Assembly (NCBI GenBank): GCA_947258755.1
Contig: CAMYJO010000008.1
Span: 1 to 64,000 of the forward strand
From: an uncultured Gammaproteobacteria bacterium
Lineage (GTDB): Bacteria > Pseudomonadota > Gammaproteobacteria > JAADHQ01
DNA: 64,000 nt
Direction: 5' to 3'
The notes under the pieces are model-generated. The model was given only the letters and a program-made list of their open reading frames with translations, was not told the DNA's origin and ran no database searches. This document shows, in pieces, positions 36,528-46,662 of this stretch (positions are counted from its first letter, which is position 1; the number at the start of each line of letters is the position of its first letter). A program made the position numbers and the translations under genes.

Positions 36528-36872
36528 ATGGAAATAGCTGCATATCCAGTACCTTATGTTGTGCCCGCTTTCCCGCAAACAGCGGAAGTACGGCCTGTGC
36601 GTGCTACCGACTCCGGACTGCCTTCCAGGCAGGGGCAATCACAGTCGCCACAAGAAAGAGTGCTTCAGGGTGAAGTGCTTAATCATGGCCGCGCGCGCAC
36701 GGATGCTGACTCCGCATCCCGGTATACCTTCGAGCAACAAGCCCGCAGGGCAAGACCCGACCTGTCGGCACTGACGCCGGGTAGTCGCCAGGCGATCCTC
36801 TCTTATCTGGATAACGAAGAGCTCATCAGTCAACAACGCTATAGTCGTTCCTTAATCGACGAGTATGTATAG
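36528..36872 (+). CDS. Small protein of unknown function
   Basis: A 114-residue protein that I do not recognise. The N-terminal 75 residues are Pro/Gln/Arg-rich and probably disordered. The last 40 (LSALTPGSRQAILSYLDNEE followed by LISQQRYSRSLIDEYV) look like two amphipathic helices. No signal peptide or transmembrane helix. It starts at ATG 36528 and is flanked by recR and the HIT gene, both on the same strand. The codon use resembles the neighbours, supporting a real gene. Confidence 0.6.
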   Translation: MEIAAYPVPYVVPAFPQTAEVRPVRATDSGLPSRQGQSQSPQERVLQGEVLNHGRARTDADSASRYTFEQQARRARPDLSALTPGSRQAILSYLDNEELISQQRYSRSLIDEYV

Positions 36873-36975
36873 TTCTGCTAAATAAATCACTTCCTATGTT
36901 GGGCATGCGTTTGCCTTGTCAGTGCAAATCAATAAAGAATACAATCTAAATACTAAAAAGTGTTGGAGATAAAAT

Positions 36976-37320
36976 ATGACTGATTGTCTGTTCTGTAAAA
37001 TGGTCAGTGGCGACATCAAAGCGGATGTAGTGTATGAGAATGATCAGGTGTTGGTGTTCCGCGACATAAATCCACAAGCGCCGGTGCATGTACTGGCCAT
37101 TCCCAAGCAGCATGTTAGTACGATTAATGATCTGACTGCTGCCGACACAGATATGATTGGACAATTATACCTGGCCGCTAAAGAGGTTGCTACGCAGTTG
37201 GGTGTCGCCGAAGATGGTTATCGAACGGTAATGAACTGTAACGCCATGGCTGGGCAGACGGTCTTTCATATTCACCTGCATATCCTTGGTGGACGTTCGA
37301 TGCATTGGCCGCCGGGGTGA
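36976..37320 (+). CDS. hinT: HIT-family purine nucleoside phosphoramidase
   Basis: A 114-residue histidine triad protein. The HIT motif is HIHLHILGGR at about 97-106, with the N-terminal zinc-like CLFCKMVSGDI. HinT hydrolyses AMP-linked phosphoramidates and lysyl-adenylate. The protein ends soon after the motif (GRSMHWPPG), the normal end for HinT. A good ribosome-binding site (TTGGAGATAAA) precedes ATG 36976. It is convergent with rsgA. Confidence 0.94.
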   Translation: MTDCLFCKMVSGDIKADVVYENDQVLVFRDINPQAPVHVLAIPKQHVSTINDLTAADTDMIGQLYLAAKEVATQLGVAEDGYRTVMNCNAMAGQTVFHIHLHILGGRSMHWPPG

Positions 37321-37363
37321 AAATAAACCCTTCTCTAAGACTGTAGGCGCAAGTGTATTACAA

Positions 37364-38362
37364 TTAGCCCTGCTTGAGCTCATCAAGCATATCCTGGTAG
37401 CTTTGCAGGCGTTGGCCAGAAATACTGCCTTCCTCGACAGCCTGTTTGATTGCGCAATCCGGTTCATTGATATGCCTGCAATTGTGAAAACGGCATTGTC
37501 CCTGATAGGGCCTGAACTCCGAAAAACCGGCGGCAATCTGTGCTTCGCTGATATTCCAAATGGCAAAGTCCCTGATGCCGGGTGAATCGATGATGTCGCC
37601 ACCTAAGGGTAAATGGTAGAGCGTCGATGATGAGGTGGTATGCTTGCCATGATTGGCCTGGCTTAATTCGCTAGTGCGTAATTCAAGTTCAGGTAGCATT
37701 TGATTAATCAGCGATGATTTACCGACGCCTGATTGACCGACCAGTATGCTGGTGCGATCTTTTAGTATGGTTTGTAACTGCTTAAGGCCCTGGTTATCTT
37801 TGACACTACAAAAAAGTACCTGGTAGCCAATGTTCTGGTAAACAAGCAGGCGTGACGCTATCTCAGACATGGAACTATCATCGAGTAGATCAGCCTTATT
37901 GATGACGATAATACCGTGTAAGCCCGTCGTTTCCACAATGACCAGGTATCGATCCAGCAGGTGTTCACTGAGTTCAGGTTCGGGGGCCGCCACGATAATG
38001 ATTTGATCTATGTTGGCTGCAAATGGTTTGGGTTTTCGATTAAAATCAGGCCGTGCCAATACGCTTTTGCGTTCCTTGACTGCCAGTATCACCGCTTCCT
38101 GATCTTCTGGACTGCGCTGATAAATGACCCTGTCACCACAGACTATGTTACCCAGATTTTGTCTAATTTTACAGTTGATCAAGTGGCCATTCTGTTCTTC
38201 CACGATGGCCTGCTTGCCATGATGTTGTATAACGATACCTTCAAATTGTTGCTCATGTGGGTTGTCTGAGCTCGATGTAGATTCAATATTTTTTCGGGTT
38301 CTATCTTGCTGCGCGCGAATGCGTTGTTGTTGCTGTTTGTTGAGTTTTCGCTGCGCCATCAA
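37364..38362 (-). CDS. rsgA: Ribosome small-subunit-dependent GTPase A
   Basis: A 332-residue circularly permuted GTPase that matures the 30S subunit. N-terminal basic segment and OB-fold (about 40-100), then GTPase motifs in permuted order: G4 INKADLL, G1 GQSGVGKSSLINQM, G3 DSPGIRDF. The C-terminal zinc domain is CRFHNCRHINEPDCAIKQAV. All motifs are intact. It overlaps phhB by 4 bp on the same strand, and orn lies beyond, a common grouping. Confidence 0.97.
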   Translation of the reverse strand: MMAQRKLNKQQQQRIRAQQDRTRKNIESTSSSDNPHEQQFEGIVIQHHGKQAIVEEQNGHLINCKIRQNLGNIVCGDRVIYQRSPEDQEAVILAVKERKSVLARPDFNRKPKPFAANIDQIIIVAAPEPELSEHLLDRYLVIVETTGLHGIIVINKADLLDDSSMSEIASRLLVYQNIGYQVLFCSVKDNQGLKQLQTILKDRTSILVGQSGVGKSSLINQMLPELELRTSELSQANHGKHTTSSSTLYHLPLGGDIIDSPGIRDFAIWNISEAQIAAGFSEFRPYQGQCRFHNCRHINEPDCAIKQAVEEGSISGQRLQSYQDMLDELKQG

Positions 38363-38700
38363 TCACGAACTTTATTCAATAACTGTTCTATTTTTGCTGC
38401 ACAGATAAAATCATTGTCAGATAGGCCGCCGATTGAATGCGTACTATAGCGCACCAGACAATGTTTGTAGCCGACCTCCAGGTCCGGATGGTGGTCCTGT
38501 TGATGGGCGATCCACGCCAGGGCGTTGACAAAGGCCATGGTCTCATGGAAATTTTTGAATGTGAAATCAAACGTCATGCTTTGGCCGCTGCTATCAATTT
38601 GCCATGCATTGTTTAATTCGGCCAATAGGGTATTGGCCTGTGGTGTGGTCAATGCTTTTTCATTGACAATTACTTTACAATCTCTATCGGCCAGTTTCAC
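38359..38700 (-). CDS. phhB: Pterin-4-alpha-carbinolamine dehydratase
   Basis: A 113-residue DCoH/PhhB-family protein. Active-site region AWIAHQQDHHPDLEVGYKHC with the paired histidines, then VRYSTHSIGGLSDNDF. It recycles the tetrahydropterin cofactor of aromatic amino acid hydroxylases. No phenylalanine hydroxylase gene is in the window, so the role may be more general. It sits between an M48 peptidase gene (5 bp gap) and rsgA (4 bp overlap), in one transcription unit. Confidence 0.94.
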   Translation of the reverse strand: MKLADRDCKVIVNEKALTTPQANTLLAELNNAWQIDSSGQSMTFDFTFKNFHETMAFVNALAWIAHQQDHHPDLEVGYKHCLVRYSTHSIGGLSDNDFICAAKIEQLLNKVRD

Positions 38701-38705
38701 AATGC

Positions 38706-39968
38706 TTAGCCTGTCGGTTGACTTTGCTTTTTAAGGTGATCGATGCGCACGGGGGCCGGGGGGTGCGAGTCATAAAAACTGGAATAGACCGGGTCCGGCG
38801 TCAGTGTGCTGGCGTTTTCCTCGTACATTTTAACCAGGGCAGTGATCAGTAAGTTGGCATTGCGTTGCTTTGATGCATAGGCATCGGCCTCGAATTCATG
38901 TTTACGCGATAGCAGGGACATCAGTGGTGTCAGGAAAAATCCGACCAGAGGCGTTAACAGCATAAACAGTGTCAAACCCATATAGGTTGATGCGGTGCTG
39001 ACGCCGAGGCCATGATAAAACCAGTCAGGCTTGATTAACCAACCGAGAATAGCCAGGCTAATCAGACTAATGATGCCCATGCCGATCAGGCGTTTACGAA
39101 TATGATGCATACGGAAGTGGCCCAGTTCATGTGCCAGCACGGCTTCAATTTCATCGCCGTCCAGTTGCTCCATTAGCGTATCAAAAAACACGATTTGCTT
39201 TTTATTACCGATGCCGCTGAAGTAGGCATTGCCATGAGCCGATCGGCGCGAACCGTCCATAACAAAAATGCCATTGCTGTGGAATCCACACTGGTCCATT
39301 AATTTTTCGATGCCGTCTTTTAATTCACCGTTTTCCAGTGGTTTGAACTTATTGAATAGTGGCGCGATGAAAGCCGGGTAGGCCCACATCAGGAATAAGC
39401 TGAAGCCAAACCATACCGCCCAGACATACAGCCACCAAAGCGGACCTGATACTTCCATAATCCACAACACCAGCCATAGCAGCGGCACACCAATCGCCAA
39501 TGTCAACAAAGTGCCCTTGAAAAGGTCGGCAAAGAAGGTGGCGGACGTGGTCTTGTTAAAGCCAAAGCGTTGTTCGATAACAAAGGTACGATAGGCGGAG
39601 AAGGGTAAATCGAGTAATGAACTGATCAGCATGACAGCGACCATGAAGCCAATGCCGGTCCAGATCGGGCTCCACCCCAGGCTGCGCCAGGCCTGATCGA
39701 GTATTTCCAGGCCACCCCCCAGTGTCCATATTAACAATAGAATTGAGCCGACAACGGCTTCGTAGCGACTGAAGCGTGTACGTGTCAGTGTATAGTCGGC
39801 GGCTTTTTGGTGGGCCTCTAAAGAAATCTGATCCTTGAATTCGTCCGGCACACGAGCACGATTTTTTTGCACGTGGCCGAGCTGACGGGCGATCAACCAT
39901 AGCTGTGTAGCCAGGGACAGGACGAGTAAAATAATAAAAAAGTTACTTAAAGTATTCATAGTTGTCAT
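38706..39968 (-). CDS. M48-family membrane metallopeptidase (STE24-like)
   Basis: A 420-residue multi-pass inner-membrane zinc peptidase. Zinc site HELGHFRMHH near residue 286 with the third ligand in HEFEADAYAS near 360. At least six hydrophobic segments are visible: N-terminal about 8-25, then around 70-90, 105-125, 155-200, and 300-345. The length and layout match CAAX prenyl protease 1/STE24-type bacterial homologues rather than the shorter HtpX. The substrate is unknown. Start M1 at 39968 or M4. It leads the minus-strand unit with phhB and rsgA. Confidence 0.92.
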   Translation of the reverse strand: MTTMNTLSNFFIILLVLSLATQLWLIARQLGHVQKNRARVPDEFKDQISLEAHQKAADYTLTRTRFSRYEAVVGSILLLIWTLGGGLEILDQAWRSLGWSPIWTGIGFMVAVMLISSLLDLPFSAYRTFVIEQRFGFNKTTSATFFADLFKGTLLTLAIGVPLLWLVLWIMEVSGPLWWLYVWAVWFGFSLFLMWAYPAFIAPLFNKFKPLENGELKDGIEKLMDQCGFHSNGIFVMDGSRRSAHGNAYFSGIGNKKQIVFFDTLMEQLDGDEIEAVLAHELGHFRMHHIRKRLIGMGIISLISLAILGWLIKPDWFYHGLGVSTASTYMGLTLFMLLTPLVGFFLTPLMSLLSRKHEFEADAYASKQRNANLLITALVKMYEENASTLTPDPVYSSFYDSHPPAPVRIDHLKKQSQPTG

Positions 39969-40098
39969 TCAAAGCCATTATTTCTGCTAACATGTGATTG
40001 AAAATAATATGTTATGGTAGTGGTGCTAATAGGGAATCGCCATCATTACGGCTCGATTCTAGCAAAAAATCAACAATAACTGTATTTAGGATGTCATT

Positions 40099-40641
40099 AT
40101 GACACAAGATCCAACGAATCTGATCTGGATAGACCTGGAAATGACGGGTCTGGACACCCAGAACGATGTGATTATTGAAATCGCCACAATAGTGACCGAT
40201 GCGAATCTGAATGTTCTCGCCGAGGGACCGGTCATGGCAATCCATCAGGATGATGAAATATTGAATGGTATGGATGAATGGAATACCCGTCAACACGGTA
40301 GTTCGGGGCTGGTTGAGCGTGTTCGCAAAAGTACCTTCAGCGAGCTGGATGCGGAGCGGCAAACGATCGATTTTCTCGAACCCTATGTGCCGCCTGGCAA
40401 GTCACCTATGTGTGGCAACAGCATTTGTCAGGACAGGCGTTTTATGGCGCGTAGTATGCCGGACCTCGAAGAGTATTTTCATTACCGTAACCTCGATGTC
40501 AGTACGATTAAAGAACTGGCTGCGCGTTGGTGTCCGGAAATTCTGTCTGGATTGAAAAAAGAGGGCTCGCATCTGGCGATGGACGATATTCGGGATTCGA
40601 TACAGGAATTAAAATATTACCGTGAGCATTTTTTTAAATAG
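40099..40641 (+). CDS. orn: Oligoribonuclease
   Basis: A 180-residue DEDDh 3'-5' exoribonuclease that degrades short oligonucleotides, including pGpG from cyclic di-GMP turnover. The catalytic residues are visible: [12 protein letters not shown] (Asp and Glu), CQDRRF (Asp), and [12 protein letters not shown] (His and Asp). Length and sequence match gammaproteobacterial Orn. Divergent from the M48 peptidase gene. Confidence 0.97.
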   Translation: MTQDPTNLIWIDLEMTGLDTQNDVIIEIATIVTDANLNVLAEGPVMAIHQDDEILNGMDEWNTRQHGSSGLVERVRKSTFSELDAERQTIDFLEPYVPPGKSPMCGNSICQDRRFMARSMPDLEEYFHYRNLDVSTIKELAARWCPEILSGLKKEGSHLAMDDIRDSIQELKYYREHFFK

Positions 40642-40951
40642 GTGTCTGCTTTGTGGCGTCGGGGTTGGAGGATGGTGCGGGTTACAGATGGTCTCAAACT
40701 CAGAGAATACCGGGCTTCGTTTATAGCGGCCAAGGGCCGCTCCTACATAATTACGACATTTATTTTATTATTCATAATATCGTTAATGAATAGTTTCTAA
40801 GAAGGCTTATATTTGTGGGAGCGGCCCTTGGCCGCGAAAACCGCATTCGTGCCATCATAGCTTTTGTGGCATGGTCACTTTTTAAGCTGCAGTTCAAACT
40901 GAAAGCGTATGGAACCCCATCTCTTCATTCTTCCCGGGTAGGAGGGTAAAG
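40642..40951. other. Intergenic region containing an inverted REP pair
   Basis: About 310 bp between orn and the convergent rhodanese gene. Besides the REP doublet at 40726-40835, no gene or promoter is evident. The REP structure probably also acts as the shared transcription end. Confidence 0.7.
40726..40835. repeat. Inverted pair of REP elements (REPIN-like)
   Basis: Left GCGGCCAAGGGCCGCTCCTA (40726-40745, continuing CA) and right arm 40814-40835, which is its reverse complement with one mismatch (TGTGGGAGCGGCCCTTGGCC then GC). Each arm is itself palindromic (GCGGCC/GGCCGC). The sequence resembles the GTGGGAGCGG...CCGC REP family of pseudomonads and relatives. The 66-bp AT-rich spacer gives the REPIN layout. 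Confidence 0.85.
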
Positions 40952-41770
40952 TTACTTCTCAACCGGCGTGTCCGGCAGATTCCCCCACTCAGACCATGCT
41001 CCAGGGTAGCCCGCAATATTTTGATAGCCCAGATGCTTGAGTAAAATATAGGTATGCGAGGAACGGTGATGGGTCTGACAATAGGTAACAATCTGCTTGT
41101 CTGCGGTGATACCCAGATCGTTTAGCATTTGTTGTACCTGTTGGTCGGGCAGGAAGCGTAGATTCCGTTGCTGATCCATGGTCAGCATCCAGTCCAGGTT
41201 GATCGCATGCGGAATATGCCCACCGCGTGTGGCAAAACATTTTTCACCGCTATATTCCTGAATGGAACGTGCATCGAGTAATACCACGTTAGGGTCTTGC
41301 AGGTGTTCGAGGATATAATCCTTGTTGGCAATGCCCTTATTACCAATATTAACTTGATAGTTTGCTGGTGTTGGCTGTACGGCGCCGCTTTCAAGCGCAT
41401 GCCCTTCATTAGCCCAGGCATGCAATCCACCATTCAACAGCGAATAACGGCTATGTCCGATAATATCCAGGGTCCACAACAAGCGACAGGCCTTACCGCC
41501 ACCTTCATCGTCGTAAGCGACAACATGGGTGTCAGGGCTGATACCCAACGAACCGAGTACCTCGCTCAGTGTGTTACTGTCAGGCACCAGTCCCATTACC
41601 GGTTTTTCTACATGCAATATCCGTGGATACTGCAAATGAACAGCGCCGGGTATATGAGATTGCAGGTAGGTTTCGTCTTTGCTCAGATCAATAATACATA
41701 TGTTCTCATCATTGAGATGCTGTTCCAGTTCATCGGCTTCGACGATGAGTGCTATTGTTTGCTCTGACAT
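40952..41770 (-). CDS. Cytosolic two-domain rhodanese (sulfurtransferase)
   Basis: A 272-residue protein with two rhodanese domains (about 5-125 and 145-265). The C-terminal domain has the catalytic Cys in TYCQTHHRSSH, a loop different from the CRTGxRA-type of the other rhodanese in the window. The first domain lacks a catalytic Cys (YDDEGGGKACRLLW), as usual. No signal peptide, so it acts in the cytosol, probably passing sulfane sulfur to an acceptor. It lies 58 bp downstream of pgm on the same strand. Confidence 0.9.
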   Translation of the reverse strand: MSEQTIALIVEADELEQHLNDENICIIDLSKDETYLQSHIPGAVHLQYPRILHVEKPVMGLVPDSNTLSEVLGSLGISPDTHVVAYDDEGGGKACRLLWTLDIIGHSRYSLLNGGLHAWANEGHALESGAVQPTPANYQVNIGNKGIANKDYILEHLQDPNVVLLDARSIQEYSGEKCFATRGGHIPHAINLDWMLTMDQQRNLRFLPDQQVQQMLNDLGITADKQIVTYCQTHHRSSHTYILLKHLGYQNIAGYPGAWSEWGNLPDTPVEK

Positions 41771-41828
41771 GGTAATCCTTGGTCTGTGTCGTTTGTATGG
41801 GTTGTGTATATAGATCGAGCATCACTTG

Positions 41829-43538
<1,710 letters not shown>

Positions 43539-43544
43539 TTATCT

Positions 43545-44057
43545 ATGAATGCAGTAAAGCGAAATCAGCTGAAAAAAATCCTGGCACGCAGAAGTTTTGC
43601 CGGTCTGATGGAGCTTTATGAGCAGAATTTTAATTTGCTCAAGCTGCTATTGCCTGATATCGTGAAGATCCCGGATAAATTGATTTCCAGGATCTCGGGT
43701 TCCCCAGACCTGTATTTGACCATCCAGGAGCGCTGTAAGTATACAACAACAATATTACTGACATATTATTTCCCGGTATCAGAGCAGGAAAGTGTCGCCA
43801 ACCCTGGACTGGTAATCAAAATATATCATGATGCAGGGCAGGCTGAGGCTATGGCCTGCATGAAAACAGGTTTTATGCCGGTTGAGCACAGCCACAGGAA
43901 CAAACAGCCCTATGTTGATTGTCGCTGGCAAAGTAATGTTTTTGTCGAGAAGTGGCTGCGATTTACTATACATCAAGGTCATATATTTAGCATGCAAGCG
44001 ATACAGTCCAATCAGGTTGATCAAGTAGAGTGTGCAACTGAATGTCTGGATAGATAA
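43545..44057 (+). CDS. DUF1249 (YqiB-like) family protein
   Basis: A 170-residue cytosolic protein of unknown function, matching the YqiB/DUF1249 family by the conserved order: SFAGLMELYEQNFNLLKLLL, YTTTILLTYYF, LVIKIYHDAGQAEAMACM and a W near the end (NVFVEKWLRFTIHQGHIF). It is somewhat longer than E. coli YqiB (about 140) at the C-terminus. Divergent from pgm and followed within 12 bp by the periplasmic rhodanese gene. Confidence 0.85.
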   Translation: MNAVKRNQLKKILARRSFAGLMELYEQNFNLLKLLLPDIVKIPDKLISRISGSPDLYLTIQERCKYTTTILLTYYFPVSEQESVANPGLVIKIYHDAGQAEAMACMKTGFMPVEHSHRNKQPYVDCRWQSNVFVEKWLRFTIHQGHIFSMQAIQSNQVDQVECATECLDR

Positions 44058-44069
44058 AAAAGGAATGTG

Positions 44070-44957
44070 ATGAAAAGCCTGAAACAAATAACCCTGGTAC
44101 TGATGCTGACGTATGCTGCAACGGTCAATGCCTCAACGCTACTGGTCGATACCGACTGGTTGAGCAAGCATATGACTGATACGGATGTAGTGCTGATTGA
44201 TATGAGTAGTGATGCCACCCAGTATCAACGTTTTCATATCCCCGGTGCGGTCTATCTCGGCTATGGCAATTTGGTGCAGAAACGCAAAAAGGACAAGGTA
44301 TCCTTAAGAATTTCAGACGAACGTTTATATAAAATCCTCGGCTTACTGGGCATTAGCCGGCAGTCACATATCGTTATCTATGATGATATGGGTGGGCTCA
44401 ATGCCGGGCGTTTTTACTGGGAGCTGGAACGCATCGGTCATCCACGCGTATCCATTGTCGATGGTGGCCTGGTGACATGGATTCTGCAGGGTCGCAAGGT
44501 AGATAACCGCAATGTTACACGCAAACCGGTCAGGTATCAGCCAGTAGAAAAGGTTTTTTCGAATGGAATCGATTTTGCCGGCGTCAGCAAGGCCCTTGAA
44601 TCCGGGAGCCATACGCTAATAGATGTACGTACTAAAGAGGAATACATCGGTTATCCCAAGTACAAACGCACCGGACATATACCGGGCGCCCAGCTGTGGC
44701 CCTGGGACGACTCTGTCGCCTTCGATAAAGGTTTTGTCCTGAAATCGGCTGCACTGCTGCAGCAAAGCCTGGACCGTATTGGGGTCAAAGACAAGGAGCA
44801 GCCACTGCTGCTCTATTGTCGTACCGGCCATCGCGCCTCACAGGCCTACTTGACCCTGAAACACCTTGGCTATAAGCAGGTCAAACTCTATGATGGCTCG
44901 ATGGCTGAATATAGTCGCATTAAACAGGCGCCAATCAAGCAGGGCCCAAAGCCATAA
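44070..44957 (+). CDS. Periplasmic two-domain rhodanese (sulfurtransferase)
   Basis: A 295-residue exported sulfurtransferase. Start ATG 44070 follows AAAAAGGAATGTG; a GTG one codon earlier is possible. A signal peptide (KQITLVLMLTYAATVNAS) is followed by two rhodanese domains. The catalytic Cys is in LLLYCRTGHRASQAYLTLKH, the classic CRTGxRA-type loop. It probably transfers sulfur in the periplasm from thiosulfate or a persulfide. Domain one has YDDMGGLNAGRFYW without Cys. It lies behind a DUF1249 gene, probably co-transcribed. Confidence 0.9.
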   Translation: MKSLKQITLVLMLTYAATVNASTLLVDTDWLSKHMTDTDVVLIDMSSDATQYQRFHIPGAVYLGYGNLVQKRKKDKVSLRISDERLYKILGLLGISRQSHIVIYDDMGGLNAGRFYWELERIGHPRVSIVDGGLVTWILQGRKVDNRNVTRKPVRYQPVEKVFSNGIDFAGVSKALESGSHTLIDVRTKEEYIGYPKYKRTGHIPGAQLWPWDDSVAFDKGFVLKSAALLQQSLDRIGVKDKEQPLLLYCRTGHRASQAYLTLKHLGYKQVKLYDGSMAEYSRIKQAPIKQGPKP

Positions 44958-45092
44958 AAATCTTGGCTATCGAGGCAATATGTAAATCAATCTGCAATTA
45001 TTTAACCTAATTTATCAAATAACAAACACACCATAAATACTTGAATTAATGCGTAAAAAAACTGTCTTAATTGTAGATAGCCAAGAATTTTT
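44956..45092. repeat. 137-bp element with terminal inverted repeats (MITE-like?)
   Basis: AAAAATCTTGGCTATC (44956-44971) and GATAGCCAAGAATTTTT (45076-45092) are inverse copies; 11 bp match perfectly and the T/A extension has one extra base. They are separated by about 104 bp of AT-rich DNA without a gene. It may be a small non-autonomous element or a long-range terminator stem for the rhodanese gene (a T-run follows). Confidence 0.45.
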
Positions 45093-45224
45093 TCAAGTTT
45101 TACAAAATGTTACATCTCTAATGTTGACTGTTTCACTCAGGTCATCAATACTCTTGGTATAGTTTATTTATCACTACTATATATGTGTATATGTGCACAC
45201 CAGACAGGGTGCAGGAGAGTCGAA

Positions 45225-45692
45225 ATGAAGTTATCTACGAAGGCAAGGTATGCAATAACTGCAATGATGGAATTGGCCTTGAATGAGAACAAGAAACCAA
45301 TCACGCTGGCCGATATATCAGAATATCAGAAAATATCCTTATCGTATCTGGAGCAATTGTTCGCCAAGCTAAGGGCCAGAGGGCTAGTGCGCGGCGTTAG
45401 AGGACCGGGCGGTGGTTATCATCTTGCCAAATCGGCATCTGATCTTAGTATTGCCAGTATCGTCGCCGCCATCAATGATGAAAAATCAAAGCACGATGCC
45501 AATATGGTTATCGAGCAGGGCTCTGAGCAGGAAGTACTGGAGTCCATGTGGGATAATCTGAGTCAGAAAATGTATGGTTTCCTTGAGAGTATCTCATTAC
45601 AAGATCTGGTCAATGACTACAATCTTCAACAGTCAGAAGCGCCAGCCAGTAATTCGATGGAAACACCGACCAGGCATATGGCCTCGTTCTAG
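45225..45692 (+). CDS. Rrf2/IscR-like regulator without cysteines
   Basis: A 155-residue Rrf2-family regulator. The start ATG 45225 (MKLSTKARYA) is preceded by GCAGGAGAGTCG and matches family starts; an upstream TTG/ATG-like extension is not needed. The winged helix-turn-helix is typical (EYQKISLSYLEQLFAKLRAR, VRGPGGGYHLAK). IscR binds an iron-sulfur cluster with three cysteines at the position occupied here by DEKSKHDANMVIEQGSEQEV, and the whole protein has no Cys. It must therefore sense something else or work cluster-free. Confidence 0.88.
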   Translation: MKLSTKARYAITAMMELALNENKKPITLADISEYQKISLSYLEQLFAKLRARGLVRGVRGPGGGYHLAKSASDLSIASIVAAINDEKSKHDANMVIEQGSEQEVLESMWDNLSQKMYGFLESISLQDLVNDYNLQQSEAPASNSMETPTRHMASF

Positions 45693-45704
45693 ACACTAAT
45701 CTGC

Positions 45705-45744
45705 CTGAAAATATGACAGCACATTTAAGCCGTCATATTTTCAG
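45705..45744. other. Strong hairpin between the Rrf2 and DsrE-like genes
   Basis: A 13-bp perfect stem CTGAAAATATGAC (45705-45717) / GTCATATTTTCAG (45732-45744) with a 14-nt loop. It lies 13 bp after the regulator gene and 17 bp before the next start. There is no T-run, so it may be a stabiliser or regulator target rather than a terminator. Confidence 0.6.
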
Positions 45745-45760
45745 ATGCTAGACAATTCCT

Positions 45761-46258
45761 ATGTGTAAACCGTTTAATTCCTTACTTCTCTTTTTTATTG
45801 TTCTGCAGTCAATTGTTTTGACGCCAAGCCATGCTGAAACGGCTACCGATGCTGTGCAAGCAATCCTGAAATCTGCCAAGGCACCCACAGGGGTTGTATT
45901 CGAGATCGCCTTAGCCGATGCCGATGCCTTGCAATGGGCCATTCCGCGCATTCAGGAATATGCCAAACAACTACGATCTAAATTTCCGCAAATGGAAATC
46001 GCTGTGGTGACCCATGGCCGCGAACAGTTCGCATTACAAACAGCAAAAAATGACGAATACCGAAAAGTGCACGAAACAGTCAAAGCCTTGTCAGAAACAC
46101 AGGATATCCCCGTGCATATCTGTCAAACCTTTGCTGCGTGGAATGATGTTGAACCAGAAGCTTTTCCGGACTATGTCACTGTCTCGGCAACAGGTCCACA
46201 ACAGGTCAATGATTACATCGATCTTGGTTATAAGCTCATAAAAATAAGGCGTCGATAG
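45761..46258 (+). CDS. Periplasmic DsrE-like protein
   Basis: A 165-residue protein with a signal peptide (FIVLQSIVLTPSHAE, cleavage near residue 25) and a DsrE/DsrF-like domain. The single mature Cys sits in VHICQTFAAWND, the position of the conserved DsrE cysteine, and the C-terminus (NDYIDLGYKLIKIRRR) fits the family end. It could carry or transfer sulfane sulfur in the periplasm. It follows the Rrf2 gene on the same strand, near two rhodanese genes. Confidence 0.8.
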   Translation: MCKPFNSLLLFFIVLQSIVLTPSHAETATDAVQAILKSAKAPTGVVFEIALADADALQWAIPRIQEYAKQLRSKFPQMEIAVVTHGREQFALQTAKNDEYRKVHETVKALSETQDIPVHICQTFAAWNDVEPEAFPDYVTVSATGPQQVNDYIDLGYKLIKIRRR

Positions 46259-46263
46259 CGCTA

Positions 46264-46662
46264 TTAAGTTTGTCGGCTGGTATTCCGTAGTTGCATGCTG
46301 ATCAGTACAAATAGACCTGAAATTATATAATTGATTATCTTGAATCCGTCGAGTGGAGTTGCTACCGCATGACCATCTGCAATGGCTTCGATCGCACGAT
46401 AGTACGGTAGCATGACACTCAGTGTCAGTAACAGCATGTTAATACCGCCCTCGATTATGCCAAGAATTGGCTCCAGGCTTTTCCATTTCCACATCAGTCC
46501 TGCAACGCACATACAGAACAGATAATAAATTATTTTCCAAACTGGATAATTTTCTAAAGAAGCAATGCGTATGTTCCAGCCGAACAGCTCGTCGACAAGT
46601 AAAAATATAGGTGTTGTCAGATAAAATCCAAGCAGTAGTTGTTGTCGACTCAACATAGTCAT
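46264..46662 (-). CDS. Small membrane protein of unknown function
   Basis: A 132-residue protein with about four hydrophobic helices (LLLGFYLTTPIFLLVDELFG, IIYYLFCMCVAGLMW, GINMLLLTLSVMLPYY, INYIISGLFVLISMQL). No signature motif. It is convergent with the DsrE-like gene, 5 bp away. I do not recognise the family; function unknown. Confidence 0.65.
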   Translation of the reverse strand: MTMLSRQQLLLGFYLTTPIFLLVDELFGWNIRIASLENYPVWKIIYYLFCMCVAGLMWKWKSLEPILGIIEGGINMLLLTLSVMLPYYRAIEAIADGHAVATPLDGFKIINYIISGLFVLISMQLRNTSRQT

